This document shows positions 16,195 to 24,843 of a DNA stretch of 56,122 bases, piece by piece. Every line of letters begins with the position of its first letter. The stretch's first letter is position 1. The notes under the pieces are model-generated. The model saw only the letters and a list, made by a program, of their open reading frames with translations, did not search any database and was not told where the DNA came from. A program made the translations under genes and the position numbers. The stretch is from Thalassovita autumnalis (GTDB taxonomy: Bacteria; Pseudomonadota; Alphaproteobacteria; Rhodobacterales; Rhodobacteraceae), in contig NZ_CYSB01000023.1 of the NCBI RefSeq assembly GCF_001458255.1, positions 1-56,122 of the forward strand, in the 5' to 3' direction.

Positions 16195-17478
16195 TTAGTT
16201 GCAGCGCGCTTCGATGTTGTTTTCGGCGGCGTAGGCTTCGGAATCTTCCTTAACCAGCGCGTCGATCACGTCTTTGTCCGACGGTTCAAAGCCCGAGATC
16301 AGGCTCCATTCACCGGCCGAGGCATCCCACTGCTGTACCGCGCCGAGGCCCGGACCACCGTGGTTTTCACAGGTCACAGTGAAGTCAGGGCCGAAGCCTG
16401 CCAGACCGTGCTTGTCCATCAGCTCCTGAGTGACCTCGAGGGCTTCCATGCCCTTGATCATGTCACCCTGAGAAATGTCGGACTTGCCGGCAATTTCCTG
16501 AGCTTTCTCAGCGGCCATATGCGCCAGATAGGCAGCGTAGAGACCACGGTTGTAGAGAACGGTGCCAACCTGATCGCCAGCGCCGGCCGCTTTGCCTGCG
16601 TCGACAACATATTTCTGAATGTCGTCAAACACCGGGAAGTCGGACCCAACGTTGTGGAAGGTTACAGCCTTGTAGCCGTTCGCCGCGTCGCCAGCCGGCT
16701 TCACGTCGTTTTCCGAACCCGACCACCAAACGCCGATGAAGTTTTCCATCGGGAAGCGGATGTTCACAGCTTCCTGGATCGCGACCTGGTTCATAACGCC
16801 CCAGCCCCACATGATCACATAGTCAGGACGCTCACGGCGGATCTGCAGCCACTGCGATTTCTGTTCCTGACCGGGGTGGTCAACGGCCAGCAGGCTCAGG
16901 TCGAAACCGTGCTTGCCCGACAGCTCTTCCAGGGTACGGATCGGTTCCTTACCGTAGGCCGAGTTGTGATAGACCAGCGCCACTTTCTTGCCGCTCAGGT
17001 CACCACCGTTGACGTCCAGCAGGTGGTTGATCGCAACCGAGGCACCATCCCAGTAGTTGATCGGGTAGTTGAACACGTTCGAGAAGATCGAACCGTTCTT
17101 CGCCGAGGTCCGGCCGTAACCCATGGTGTGCATGGCGATGCCGTCTGCGGTCACTTTGGGGATCAGCTGGTAGGTGATACCGGTCGACAGCGGCTGATAC
17201 ACTAGGGTGCCTTCGCCTTTGGTCGACTCGTAGCATTCCACACCTTTTTCGGTGTTATAGCCGGTCTCACATTCCAGGAAGTTGATCTTTTCACCGCCGA
17301 TACCGCCGTCACGCTCGTTCAGCAGGGTGAAATAGTCGGCGTAGCCATCTGCGAACGGGATGCCGTTTGCAGCATAGGGGCCGGTCCGGTAGCTGAGCGA
17401 GGTAAAGGTCAGGTCCGCAATTGCGGGGCTGGCCGCCACCATTGCAGCAACGGCTGCGGTGATCAGTTTGGTCTTCAT
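16195..17478 (-). CDS. Periplasmic substrate-binding protein of the Liv-type ABC transporter
   Basis: A type I periplasmic binding protein (leucine-binding fold) of 427 residues. It begins with a Sec signal peptide (MKTKLITAAVAAMVAAS, cleavage likely after PAIA), followed by the two-lobed domain; landmarks include LLNERDGGIGGEKINF and VALVYHNSAYGKEPI. ATG at 17478 chosen because GGAGGAG lies 8 bases upstream; an in-frame GTG at 17487 is within that spacing. Four or more cysteines (ECETGYNTEKGVECY, VTCENHGG, C-terminal ARCN) suggest disulfides. Ligand unknown; the neighbouring CoA ligases point to an organic acid rather than leucine. Flanked on both sides by stem-loops. Confidence 0.92.
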   Translation of the reverse strand: MKTKLITAAVAAMVAASPAIADLTFTSLSYRTGPYAANGIPFADGYADYFTLLNERDGGIGGEKINFLECETGYNTEKGVECYESTKGEGTLVYQPLSTGITYQLIPKVTADGIAMHTMGYGRTSAKNGSIFSNVFNYPINYWDGASVAINHLLDVNGGDLSGKKVALVYHNSAYGKEPIRTLEELSGKHGFDLSLLAVDHPGQEQKSQWLQIRRERPDYVIMWGWGVMNQVAIQEAVNIRFPMENFIGVWWSGSENDVKPAGDAANGYKAVTFHNVGSDFPVFDDIQKYVVDAGKAAGAGDQVGTVLYNRGLYAAYLAHMAAEKAQEIAGKSDISQGDMIKGMEALEVTQELMDKHGLAGFGPDFTVTCENHGGPGLGAVQQWDASAGEWSLISGFEPSDKDVIDALVKEDSEAYAAENNIEARCN

Positions 17479-17550
17479 CGGTAACACTCCTCCCTTGGTT
17501 TAGTCCGATGTTCGTCGGTCGCCAGACACTCCTCTCATCTGGCGGTGGAT

Positions 17551-17581
17551 GTGGCCCCGCGCTTAGTGCGGGAAGGGCCAC
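17551..17581 (-). other. Stem-loop spanning the livM stop, upstream of the binding-protein gene
   Basis: Nested arms GTGGCCC/GGGCCAC (17551-17557 with 17575-17581) and CCGC/GCGG (17557-17560 with 17568-17571). It covers the last codons of livM and lies about 75 bases before the binding-protein start, a suitable place for an RNase-processing or 5'-stabilising structure. Confidence 0.5.
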
Positions 17582-18639
17582 AGCCGTAGTTTTTCCTTGG
17601 CCACGCGCCACAACTGGGCAAGGCCATGGGGTTCCGCGATCAGGAAGATGATAATCAGAGCCCCCACGATCATGAATTCGAGATGCGCCGCCAGATCGGT
17701 CGGCCAGCCCAGCATGCCCACCAGCACGTTCTTCAGCAGTACCGGAAGCAAGACCAGGAAGGCCGCGCCAGCGAAGGAGCCAAAGATCGAGCCCAGACCA
17801 CCAATGATGATCATGAACAGAACCAGGAACGATTTATTGATGCCGAAAACCTCACCCACTTCAACCGCGCCCAGATAGACCGAGAAGAACAGGGCGCCAG
17901 AGACACCGATGAAGAACGAGCTGACAGCAAAGGCCGACAGTTTCGATTTCAGCGGGTCCACACCGATGATTTCGGCGGCGATGTCCATGTCACGAATGGC
18001 CATCCACTTACGGCCCGTGGTGCCGCGTGTCAGGTTCCGTGCGATGAGCGCACAGATCGTCACAAAGATCAGGCAGAACAGATAGGTGGCCCATGCAGCG
18101 GTGTTCGGGCCTGTCACGGCAATGCCGAACACCGTCCGCTCGGGCGCCGAGATCTGACCAGAAGCCGAGTAGTTATAGAACCACGGCACCTTGTTGAACA
18201 GCCACACCAGGAAGAACTGCGCCGCCAGTGTTGCCACGGCAAGGTAGAACCCTTTGATCCGCAGCGACGGCAGGCCAAACGCAACCCCCACCAAAGAGGT
18301 GACACCACCTGCCAGCAGGATATGGATGAAGATGCTGACCTCGGGGAAGGCTGTCATAAGCTTGTAGACCGCATAAGCGCCCACTGCCATGAAGCCCCCG
18401 GTGCCCAGCGACACCTGACCACAATAGCCCACCAGGATGTTCAGGCCGATCGCCGCGATCGAGTAGATCAGGAACGGCATGAAGACGGCGTTCACCCAGT
18501 AGTCATTGATGACAAAGGGAACGATCAGGAAGGCAAAGAACAGGACAGCGTAGTACCGGTACCGATCAAATTTGATCGGGAAGGTCTGGTTGTCATCGGC
18601 ATAGGTGGTCTTAAAGTCACCCGCTTCACGATAAAACAT
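17563..18639 (-). CDS. livM: LivM-type ABC transporter permease
   Basis: A 358-residue inner-membrane permease of the HAAT family with about nine hydrophobic helices. The LivM signature appears as GLNILVGYCGQVSLGTGGFMAVGAYA and, near the C terminus, GGLGSIFGSFAGAAFLVLLP. The N-terminal about 35 residues are cytoplasmic and polar. Starts 7 bases after the small membrane-protein gene; AAAGGA precedes the ATG. Works with LivH as the transmembrane pathway. Confidence 0.93.
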   Translation of the reverse strand: MFYREAGDFKTTYADDNQTFPIKFDRYRYYAVLFFAFLIVPFVINDYWVNAVFMPFLIYSIAAIGLNILVGYCGQVSLGTGGFMAVGAYAVYKLMTAFPEVSIFIHILLAGGVTSLVGVAFGLPSLRIKGFYLAVATLAAQFFLVWLFNKVPWFYNYSASGQISAPERTVFGIAVTGPNTAAWATYLFCLIFVTICALIARNLTRGTTGRKWMAIRDMDIAAEIIGVDPLKSKLSAFAVSSFFIGVSGALFFSVYLGAVEVGEVFGINKSFLVLFMIIIGGLGSIFGSFAGAAFLVLLPVLLKNVLVGMLGWPTDLAAHLEFMIVGALIIIFLIAEPHGLAQLWRVAKEKLRLWPFPH

Positions 18640-18645
18640 GGTCCT

Positions 18646-18873
18646 TTACCCTTCCTGAGGCGCGTGGCGGAAATTCAGCGCGGTATTGTTGATGGTTTGT
18701 CCTTTGGACAGGGCCAGATAGGCCCCAATCCCGGTCAAGAAGCCCAGTCCAGCCAGGCTGGTGGCGGTCAGGATCTGCTGATCTGTCAGGTTAGTCGCCG
18801 TCAAGGCGATGTAACCGAAGGACCAGAACCCCGACCAGGACACCACAGTTATGATGGCGATCAGCTTCTGCAT
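18646..18873 (-). CDS. Small two-helix membrane protein within the transporter operon
   Basis: A 75-residue protein with two predicted membrane spans (about residues 4-24 and 37-57) and a polar C-terminal tail (NTALNFRHAPQEG). It lies between livH and livM: its ATG shares one base with the livH stop (TGATG), and livM starts 7 bases later, so it is translationally embedded between the two permease genes. I do not recognise a family. Position and size suggest an accessory subunit or assembly factor of the importer; this is inference only. Standard LivHMGF transporters lack such a gene. Confidence 0.8.
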   Translation of the reverse strand: MQKLIAIITVVSWSGFWSFGYIALTATNLTDQQILTATSLAGLGFLTGIGAYLALSKGQTINNTALNFRHAPQEG

Positions 18874-19874
18874 CAGACCCTCTCGATGATCTTTTCGCCG
18901 AAGAGGCCCTGCGGACGGAACACCAGGAAGACCAGCGCCAGCACATAGGCGAACCAGTTCTCGGTTGCGCCGCCGACCATCGGGCCGACGATGAACTCAA
19001 ACATCTTTTCACCCACACCGATGATCAGACCGCCGACAATCGCCCCGGGGATCGAGGTGAAGCCACCCAGCATCAGAACCGGCAGTGCCTTCAGCGCGAT
19101 CAGCGACAGTGAGAACTGCACGCCCGATTTGGCGCCCCACATGATACCGGCAACCAGCGCGACAAAGCCCGCAAGCGACCAGACCATCACCCAGATGAAG
19201 TTCAGCGAGATACCGACAGACAGCGCGGCCTGGTGGTCATCTGCCACCGCACGCATCGCACGGCCCTGTTTGGTGTACTGGCTGAACAGCACCAGCGCGG
19301 CCACCAGAACAACGGCGATGCCGGTTGCGATAATGTCCAACTGATCCAGGAAGAAGCCGTAGAACCGTTCGTTGCCGAAGCCCAGCCACTGGGTGTTTTC
19401 TTCGATCCAGAAGCTACCGCCCTGCGGCAGACCAACGTCCAGCTTCTTAATGTCCGAGCCCCACATGATATCGCCGAGGCCTTCCATGAAGTAGGCCAGA
19501 CCAATAGTGGCCATGAACAGGATGATCGGTTCCTGCCCCACCAGATGGCGGAACACGTAACGCTGCACACACCAGGCCAAGGCAACCATCACAGCCATCG
19601 TGATGATGATGCCGAAGAAGGCGTTCACATGCCAGCCGAAGTGATGCACCTCAGTGCCAAGGATGGCGTTGATCAGATGCGCGAAGGGGATCTGCCCCTC
19701 CATGATGCCCACCAGCGTCAGCGCCGCAAACAGGGCCATAACACCCTGCGCGTAGTTGAAGATGCCGGACGCCTTGTAGATCAAGACGAAGCCCAGCGCG
19801 ACGAGAGCATAGAGAACGCCTGCCATCAGGCCGTTCAGGAAAACCTCTGCCCCAAAGAGTAGCTGTTCAGGCAT
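18873..19874 (-). CDS. livH: LivH-type ABC transporter permease
   Basis: A 333-residue inner-membrane permease, HAAT family, with about eight helices. Landmarks are NGLMAGVLYALVALGFVLIY at the N terminus, NYAQGVMALFAA, and the C-terminal GGFTSIPGAIVGGLIIGVGE loop that contacts the ATPases. A periplasmic insertion (about 135-160, DIMWGSDIKKLDVGLPQGG) is longer than in E. coli LivH. TAAGGGGG lies before the ATG. Its stop overlaps the next small gene by one base. Confidence 0.93.
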   Translation of the reverse strand: MPEQLLFGAEVFLNGLMAGVLYALVALGFVLIYKASGIFNYAQGVMALFAALTLVGIMEGQIPFAHLINAILGTEVHHFGWHVNAFFGIIITMAVMVALAWCVQRYVFRHLVGQEPIILFMATIGLAYFMEGLGDIMWGSDIKKLDVGLPQGGSFWIEENTQWLGFGNERFYGFFLDQLDIIATGIAVVLVAALVLFSQYTKQGRAMRAVADDHQAALSVGISLNFIWVMVWSLAGFVALVAGIMWGAKSGVQFSLSLIALKALPVLMLGGFTSIPGAIVGGLIIGVGEKMFEFIVGPMVGGATENWFAYVLALVFLVFRPQGLFGEKIIERV

Positions 19875-19916
19875 CGTTACGCCCCCTTAAACAGTTGAAT
19901 ACGTTGTGCGGTACGA

Positions 19917-20738
19917 TCAGTCATGGCTCACCCCCAGATAGGCGTCGATCACGTCCTGATTGTTGCGCACTTCGTCCGGGGTGCCGTCCCCAATCTTTTT
20001 GCCGTAATCCATCACGACCACGCGGTCGCTGAGGTCCATCACAACGCCCATATCGTGTTCGATCAGGGCGATGGTGGTGCCGAATTCGTCGTTCACGTCG
20101 AGGATGAAGCGGCTCATGTCCTCTTTCTCTTCGACGTTCATGCCCGCCATCGGTTCGTCCAGCAGCAACAGATGCGGCTCAACGGCCAGCGCACGGGCCA
20201 GTTCCACACGTTTCTTCAGACCATAAGGCAGACGGCCCACCGGGGTTTTCCGGATCGACTGGATTTCCAGGAAGTCGATGATCTTCTCAACAACTTCGCG
20301 GTTCTCCACCTCTTCCTTCTCGGCCTTACCTTTCCAGATCGCTTGCTGGAACATGTTGGTCTTCATGTGGTTGAGGCGACCAGTCATCACGTTGTCCAGC
20401 ACGGACATGCCTTCAAACAGCGCGATGTTCTGGAAAGTCCGGGCGATGCCCTGCTGGGCCACCTGGTAAGGTTTCATCTGCGGGCGTTTTGCGCCCTTGT
20501 ACCAAACCTCACCTTCCTGCGGTACGTAGAAGCCCGAGATCACGTTCAGCATCGAGGATTTACCAGCGCCGTTCGGGCCGATGATGGCGCGGATCTCGCC
20601 TTCCTTGATGTCAAAGCTGATGTCGGTGATTGCCTTCACCCCGCCAAAGCGCAGCGTGATGTTTTTCATCTCCATCAAGGTGCCGCCGATTTTGCGGCCG
20701 TCCTCGGTGATGTAGCCTTCTGTCATCTGATCGCTCAT
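19917..20738 (-). CDS. livG: LivG-type ABC transporter ATP-binding protein
   Basis: Second ATPase of the importer, 273 residues. Walker A GPNGAGKSSMLNVI, Walker B LLLLDEPMAGMN and switch LIEHDMGVVM are intact. The ABC signature reads LPYGLKKRVELARAL rather than the LSYGxQRRLEIARAL seen in typical LivG, a Ser-to-Pro change that may be characteristic of this subfamily. ATGA overlap of four bases with the upstream acyl-CoA synthetase gene shows translational coupling of activation enzyme and transporter. Confidence 0.93.
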   Translation of the reverse strand: MSDQMTEGYITEDGRKIGGTLMEMKNITLRFGGVKAITDISFDIKEGEIRAIIGPNGAGKSSMLNVISGFYVPQEGEVWYKGAKRPQMKPYQVAQQGIARTFQNIALFEGMSVLDNVMTGRLNHMKTNMFQQAIWKGKAEKEEVENREVVEKIIDFLEIQSIRKTPVGRLPYGLKKRVELARALAVEPHLLLLDEPMAGMNVEEKEDMSRFILDVNDEFGTTIALIEHDMGVVMDLSDRVVVMDYGKKIGDGTPDEVRNNQDVIDAYLGVSHD

Positions 20739-22756
20739 TCTGCTGCCACCTTCCCGCTGGTCACGGCAACCACAGGGGCGTCAATCAACGTCAGGTTGGC
20801 GCTGATCGACCCTTTGCGGCCGTCTTCATAGGTCACTTCGGTGGTGGTGTAGATCTCATCCTTGCCGCCATAGAGCGCGTCGATCAGATCCGAGAATTTG
20901 TCCTCAACAATCCGACGGCGCACCTTACGGGTCCGGGTCATTTCGCCATCGTCAGCGTCCAGTTCTTTGTGCAGAACCAGGAAGCGGTGGATCTGACAGC
21001 CCGAAAGCATCTCATCCTGCGCGACCGATTTGTTGACCTCCTCGACGTGCGATTTGATGGTTTCCAGAACCTGCGGATGCCCCGCCAGTTCCTGATAGGA
21101 GGAATAGGCGATGTTGTTGCGTTCGGCCCAGTTGCCAACAGCGGTCAGGTCGATGTTCACAAAGGCCATACATTTGTCACGGCCATTGCCAAACAGCACT
21201 GCTTCCAGCACGTTGGGGAAGAACTTCAGCTTGTTCTCAACGTATTTCGGCGCAAACAGGCTGCCATCGGCCATTTTACCAACGTCCTTGGCGCGGTCGA
21301 TGATACGCAGATGACCGGTGTCTTTCTCGATGAAACCCGCATCACCAGTGGCCACCCAGCCTTCGGCGTCTTTGGTGCCTTTGGTGCTTTCTTCGTTCTT
21401 GTAATAATACTCGAACACACCGGGGCTGCGGTAGTGAACCTCACCATTGTCATCGATCTTCAACTCAACACCCGGCGACGGCACACCAACGGTGTCCGAA
21501 CGCACCTGACCATCGGGCTGCGCGGTGATGAACACCGTTGCCTCAGTCTGGCCGTAAAGCTGTTTCAGGTTGATGCCCAGCGAACGGTAAAACGCAAAGA
21601 TTTCCGGACCGATCGCTTCACCGGCGGTGTAACCCACCCGCACACGGCTGAAGCCAAGGGTGTTTTTCAGCGGGCCGTAAACCATCAGGTTGCCCAGCGC
21701 GTATTTCATCCGGTCGCCAAACCCAACAGGGTTGCCATCCAGAATGTCGCCGCCCACTTTCTTGGCGTGCTCCATGAAGTAATGGAACATCTTGCGCTTC
21801 ATCGGACTGGCGTCTTCCATCCGGATCATCACGCTGGTCAGCTGAGTTTCAAACACACGTGGCGGCGCGAAGTAGTAGGTCGGACCAATTTCACGCAGGT
21901 CGACGTTCAGCGTCTCGGCGCTTTCAGGGCAGTTCACGCAGAAACCACACCAGTAGGCCTGACCAACCGAGAAGATGAAATCACCCACCCATGCCATCGG
22001 CAGGTAGGCCAGAATTTCTTCGTCCGGGCGCAGATTGTCGAACTCGGAGGAGTTCTTGGCGCTTTCGATCACGTTGCGGTTCGACAGAACCACACCTTTG
22101 GGTTTGCCAGTGGTGCCCGAGGTATAAAGCATCACACAGGTGGAGCTGTAATCCAGCTTGGAACGACGACGCTCCAGCTCGGGGGTCAGCTCATCACGGG
22201 CGGCAAAGCCCTGTTCCTGAATGTGGCTGAATTCATGCAGCTGAGTATGATCGTATTTCCGCATACCGCGCGGATCGAGATAGATCATATGCTCAAACTG
22301 ATGCAGGTCTTCTTGGATATCGATGACCTTATCGACCTGTTCCTGATCTTCTGCGATCACAAAGCGCGCGCCGCAGTGATCCAGCACATAGGCCATCTCT
22401 TCTGCTGCCGCATCCTGGTAAAGCGGAACCGGAATTGCGCCAACGGATTGGGCGGCAACCATCGACCAGTACATGTAGGGACGGTTGCGGCCAATGATGG
22501 CGATGAAATCGCCTTCTTTGACGCCGAGGTTCAACAGGCCACGGGCCAGGTTATTGATCTGATGTTCGGTCTCACGCCAGGTCCAGCTCTGCCAGATCCC
22601 GAATTCCTTCTCCCGATAGGCGGGGCGATCCGCCATCTCGGTGGCGTTGCGGTGCAACAGCGCCGGAATGGACTGAAGTCCACCCGCCGCCTGTGACGAC
22701 TGTGCCAATTCTGTTCCTCCCAAATGCTCGGTCTTCATCGAGCGCACGGCCTCCAC
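20735..22756 (-). CDS. AMP-dependent acyl-CoA synthetase (long-chain-type)
   Basis: A 673-residue adenylate-forming ligase. The ATP loop YTSGTTGKPKGVVLSNRN is intact, as are YGQTEA, ATGDAGFIE and the hinge LRIIDRAKD; the catalytic-lysine region near the C terminus is less clear. Organisation and length resemble long-chain fatty-acyl-CoA ligases (FadD15/FAA type). First gene of the transporter operon, overlapping livG by four bases, so it probably activates what the transporter brings in; chain length or aromatic preference is unknown. GTG at 22756 has GGGAGA about 9 bases upstream; ATG at 22738 is the alternative. Confidence 0.9.
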   Translation of the reverse strand: MEAVRSMKTEHLGGTELAQSSQAAGGLQSIPALLHRNATEMADRPAYREKEFGIWQSWTWRETEHQINNLARGLLNLGVKEGDFIAIIGRNRPYMYWSMVAAQSVGAIPVPLYQDAAAEEMAYVLDHCGARFVIAEDQEQVDKVIDIQEDLHQFEHMIYLDPRGMRKYDHTQLHEFSHIQEQGFAARDELTPELERRRSKLDYSSTCVMLYTSGTTGKPKGVVLSNRNVIESAKNSSEFDNLRPDEEILAYLPMAWVGDFIFSVGQAYWCGFCVNCPESAETLNVDLREIGPTYYFAPPRVFETQLTSVMIRMEDASPMKRKMFHYFMEHAKKVGGDILDGNPVGFGDRMKYALGNLMVYGPLKNTLGFSRVRVGYTAGEAIGPEIFAFYRSLGINLKQLYGQTEATVFITAQPDGQVRSDTVGVPSPGVELKIDDNGEVHYRSPGVFEYYYKNEESTKGTKDAEGWVATGDAGFIEKDTGHLRIIDRAKDVGKMADGSLFAPKYVENKLKFFPNVLEAVLFGNGRDKCMAFVNIDLTAVGNWAERNNIAYSSYQELAGHPQVLETIKSHVEEVNKSVAQDEMLSGCQIHRFLVLHKELDADDGEMTRTRKVRRRIVEDKFSDLIDALYGGKDEIYTTTEVTYEDGRKGSISANLTLIDAPVVAVTSGKVAAE

Positions 22757-22783
22757 AGCCGCGATTCTCCCTTTCTCAAGGGT

Positions 22784-22800
22784 GCGTAATTAGATTACGC
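22784..22800. promoter_or_regulatory. Perfect palindrome in the divergent promoter region of the transporter operon
   Basis: GCGTAAT-TAG-ATTACGC, arms of seven bases. It lies 28 bases before the acyl-CoA synthetase start and 109 bases before the divergent histidine-kinase start, the only dyad of this quality in the gap. It fits an operator for a dimeric regulator, either the OmpR-type regulator encoded next door or an unlinked repressor. Confidence 0.5.
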
Positions 22801-22908
22801 GGTCAACTTTTTCCTGATCATTTCCCAATCCTAACGAATTGTAACAGCTCTAAATCTGACGCTTTTCCCCCGCCGCGCGGAATGCTAGCCAATGGGTGGG
22901 AGGAGCTG

Positions 22909-24843
22909 ATGGCCTTGGCAAAAAACGATACAGCCGCAATGACCAGCGCCGGTCTGAATCTGATTCAGCAGGGTCTGTCGATCTATGATGAACACCTGAA
23001 ACTGGTGATTTGTAACCGCCCGTTTCTGGAGATGTTTGATCTGCCAGAAAACCACGGCAAGCCCGGGGCCCGCTTTCAGGACACCATCCGCCTGCTTGTG
23101 GAACGTGGCGAATACGGGCCGGTGGATGACGTGGCTGAGGCGGTGGCGATGCGTGTGGAACAGGCCCGCGCCTTTACCCCCCACTACATGGAACGCGAAC
23201 GCGCTAACGGCCGCTGGGTTTCGGTGGAGGGATCGCCCCTGCCCCAAGGCGGCTGGGTCGCCGTTTACACCGACATCACCCGTGCCAAACGCCAGGAGGC
23301 CTTGCTGCGCACCCGGTCAGAGGCGCTATCAGACAAGGTGCTGGGCTACGCCGAAGAACTGGCCGCGGCCAACCGTGAGCTTGAGGCAACCATCACCGCC
23401 CTGGAAGAAGCTAAACGCCAACTGGCCGAGACAGAGGCCCGCACCCGCCAAACGACCGAGATGATGCCGGCCCATATCGCCCATGTGGACCGCAACCGGC
23501 GTTACACGTTTTCCAACCGCAAGCTGTCCTCGGTAATGCCCGGCCGCCCGTCAGAAATCACCGGCCTTGATATCGAAGAGGCGCTTGGCGAAGAGATCTA
23601 CACAGCCATCGCGCCGCATCTGGATAAGGCGTTTGCCGGTGAGGCGTCGGTCTTTGAGTTCTTCATCGAAAGCAGCTCGCGCCGGATCCGCGCAGCCTTC
23701 ACCCCGGCGCAGGATCTGGACGGGCCCAGCGGACCAGACAGTGGCGGCGTCTATATCCTGTCGATGGACATCACCCGCGAAGCACAGGCACGCACGGCCC
23801 TGCAACAGACCCGCCGCCGCGAAATGGCGGCGCAGCTGACCAGCGGCATGGCGCATGATTTTTCCAATCTGCTGACCATCATCCTTGGCAGCCAATCCCG
23901 GCTGCAGCGCATGGATCTGCCGGGGTCGGCCCAGCAGCAGGTTGAGGCAACCCTGTCTGCGGCTCATCGCGGCGGGTCACTGTTGAACCGGATTGCCGAT
24001 ATCACCGGCGCACGCGAATGGAACCCGGCCCCGGCCGATGTGGCGCTCTTGCTGGATGACATGAAGATCCTCGCCACGCCCGCGCTGCCCAACGGCTTTA
24101 CGCTGCACATCTCGAACCTGTTGCATGACAATATGCTAATGCTCGACACCGGGATGCTGCAGGATTCCCTGTTGAATTTGATCCTCAACGCCCGTGACGC
24201 CTGTGGTAAATCGGGTGAGATTTCCCTGACAGTGGCCCCGGTGCAAAACCTCTGGGCCGAATTCATCGTCGAAGACACCGGTCCGGGGTTTTCTGACGCA
24301 GCACTCAGCCGTGCGATGGAACCGTTTTACACGACCAAGGGCGGTGAGGGGTCAGGACTGGGCCTGTCGATGGTCTATGACATGGCCAAACTTGCAGGCG
24401 GCAGGCTGCGCGTCGCCAATGGCGAAAAAGGCGCCCGGATCACCCTGCGCCTGCCGCTCCGCCCGGCCCCGCCCCCCTTGGCACCGGGTCTGGTCCTGCT
24501 GGTCGAGGACAGCGCGGACATCCGCGAAGTTCTGCGCCCGATGCTGACGGCCATGGGCAACACCGTGGTCGAAGCCACCTCATTTGACGAAGCATTGACT
24601 TTGATCGAAGGCCTGCCTGAAATCAAACGCATCCTTTCTGACATCTCGCTCATTGGGGAAAAAACCGGTATCGATCTGCGCAACGCCTTGCCTGAAAACG
24701 CACCGCCCATTCACCTGATGACATCGCGCCCCCCTGATGATGCGCTGCACAAAACCGCCGCCGCCGATGGCCCGGTACTGCGCAAGCCCTTCACGCAGTC
24801 GCAACTGACTTCCTTCCTGCAACAGGACCCGAACAGCCCATGA
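22909..24843 (+). CDS. Soluble PAS-domain hybrid sensor histidine kinase
   Basis: A 644-residue kinase without membrane spans. Order: an N-terminal PAS-like domain (about 10-125, GLNLIQQGLSIYDEHLKLVI), a coiled coil (about 135-190), a second PAS domain (about 190-300), a HisKA-type dimerisation helix with H316 in GMAHDFSNLLTI, a HATPase with N-box NLILNARDA and G-boxes EDTGPGFS and GSGLGLSM, and a C-terminal receiver with D578. Start at 22909 chosen for GGGAGGAG five bases upstream. Stop overlaps the response-regulator start by four bases (ATGA). Divergent to the acyl-CoA synthetase/ABC operon, so it likely senses a cytoplasmic signal tied to that pathway. Confidence 0.92.
   Translation: MALAKNDTAAMTSAGLNLIQQGLSIYDEHLKLVICNRPFLEMFDLPENHGKPGARFQDTIRLLVERGEYGPVDDVAEAVAMRVEQARAFTPHYMERERANGRWVSVEGSPLPQGGWVAVYTDITRAKRQEALLRTRSEALSDKVLGYAEELAAANRELEATITALEEAKRQLAETEARTRQTTEMMPAHIAHVDRNRRYTFSNRKLSSVMPGRPSEITGLDIEEALGEEIYTAIAPHLDKAFAGEASVFEFFIESSSRRIRAAFTPAQDLDGPSGPDSGGVYILSMDITREAQARTALQQTRRREMAAQLTSGMAHDFSNLLTIILGSQSRLQRMDLPGSAQQQVEATLSAAHRGGSLLNRIADITGAREWNPAPADVALLLDDMKILATPALPNGFTLHISNLLHDNMLMLDTGMLQDSLLNLILNARDACGKSGEISLTVAPVQNLWAEFIVEDTGPGFSDAALSRAMEPFYTTKGGEGSGLGLSMVYDMAKLAGGRLRVANGEKGARITLRLPLRPAPPPLAPGLVLLVEDSADIREVLRPMLTAMGNTVVEATSFDEALTLIEGLPEIKRILSDISLIGEKTGIDLRNALPENAPPIHLMTSRPPDDALHKTAAADGPVLRKPFTQSQLTSFLQQDPNSP

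Noticed and set aside
20969-22696. Long open frame opposite the acyl-CoA synthetase
   Set aside because: Antisense of a gene with complete adenylation motifs; translation is His/Val-rich and unlike any family.
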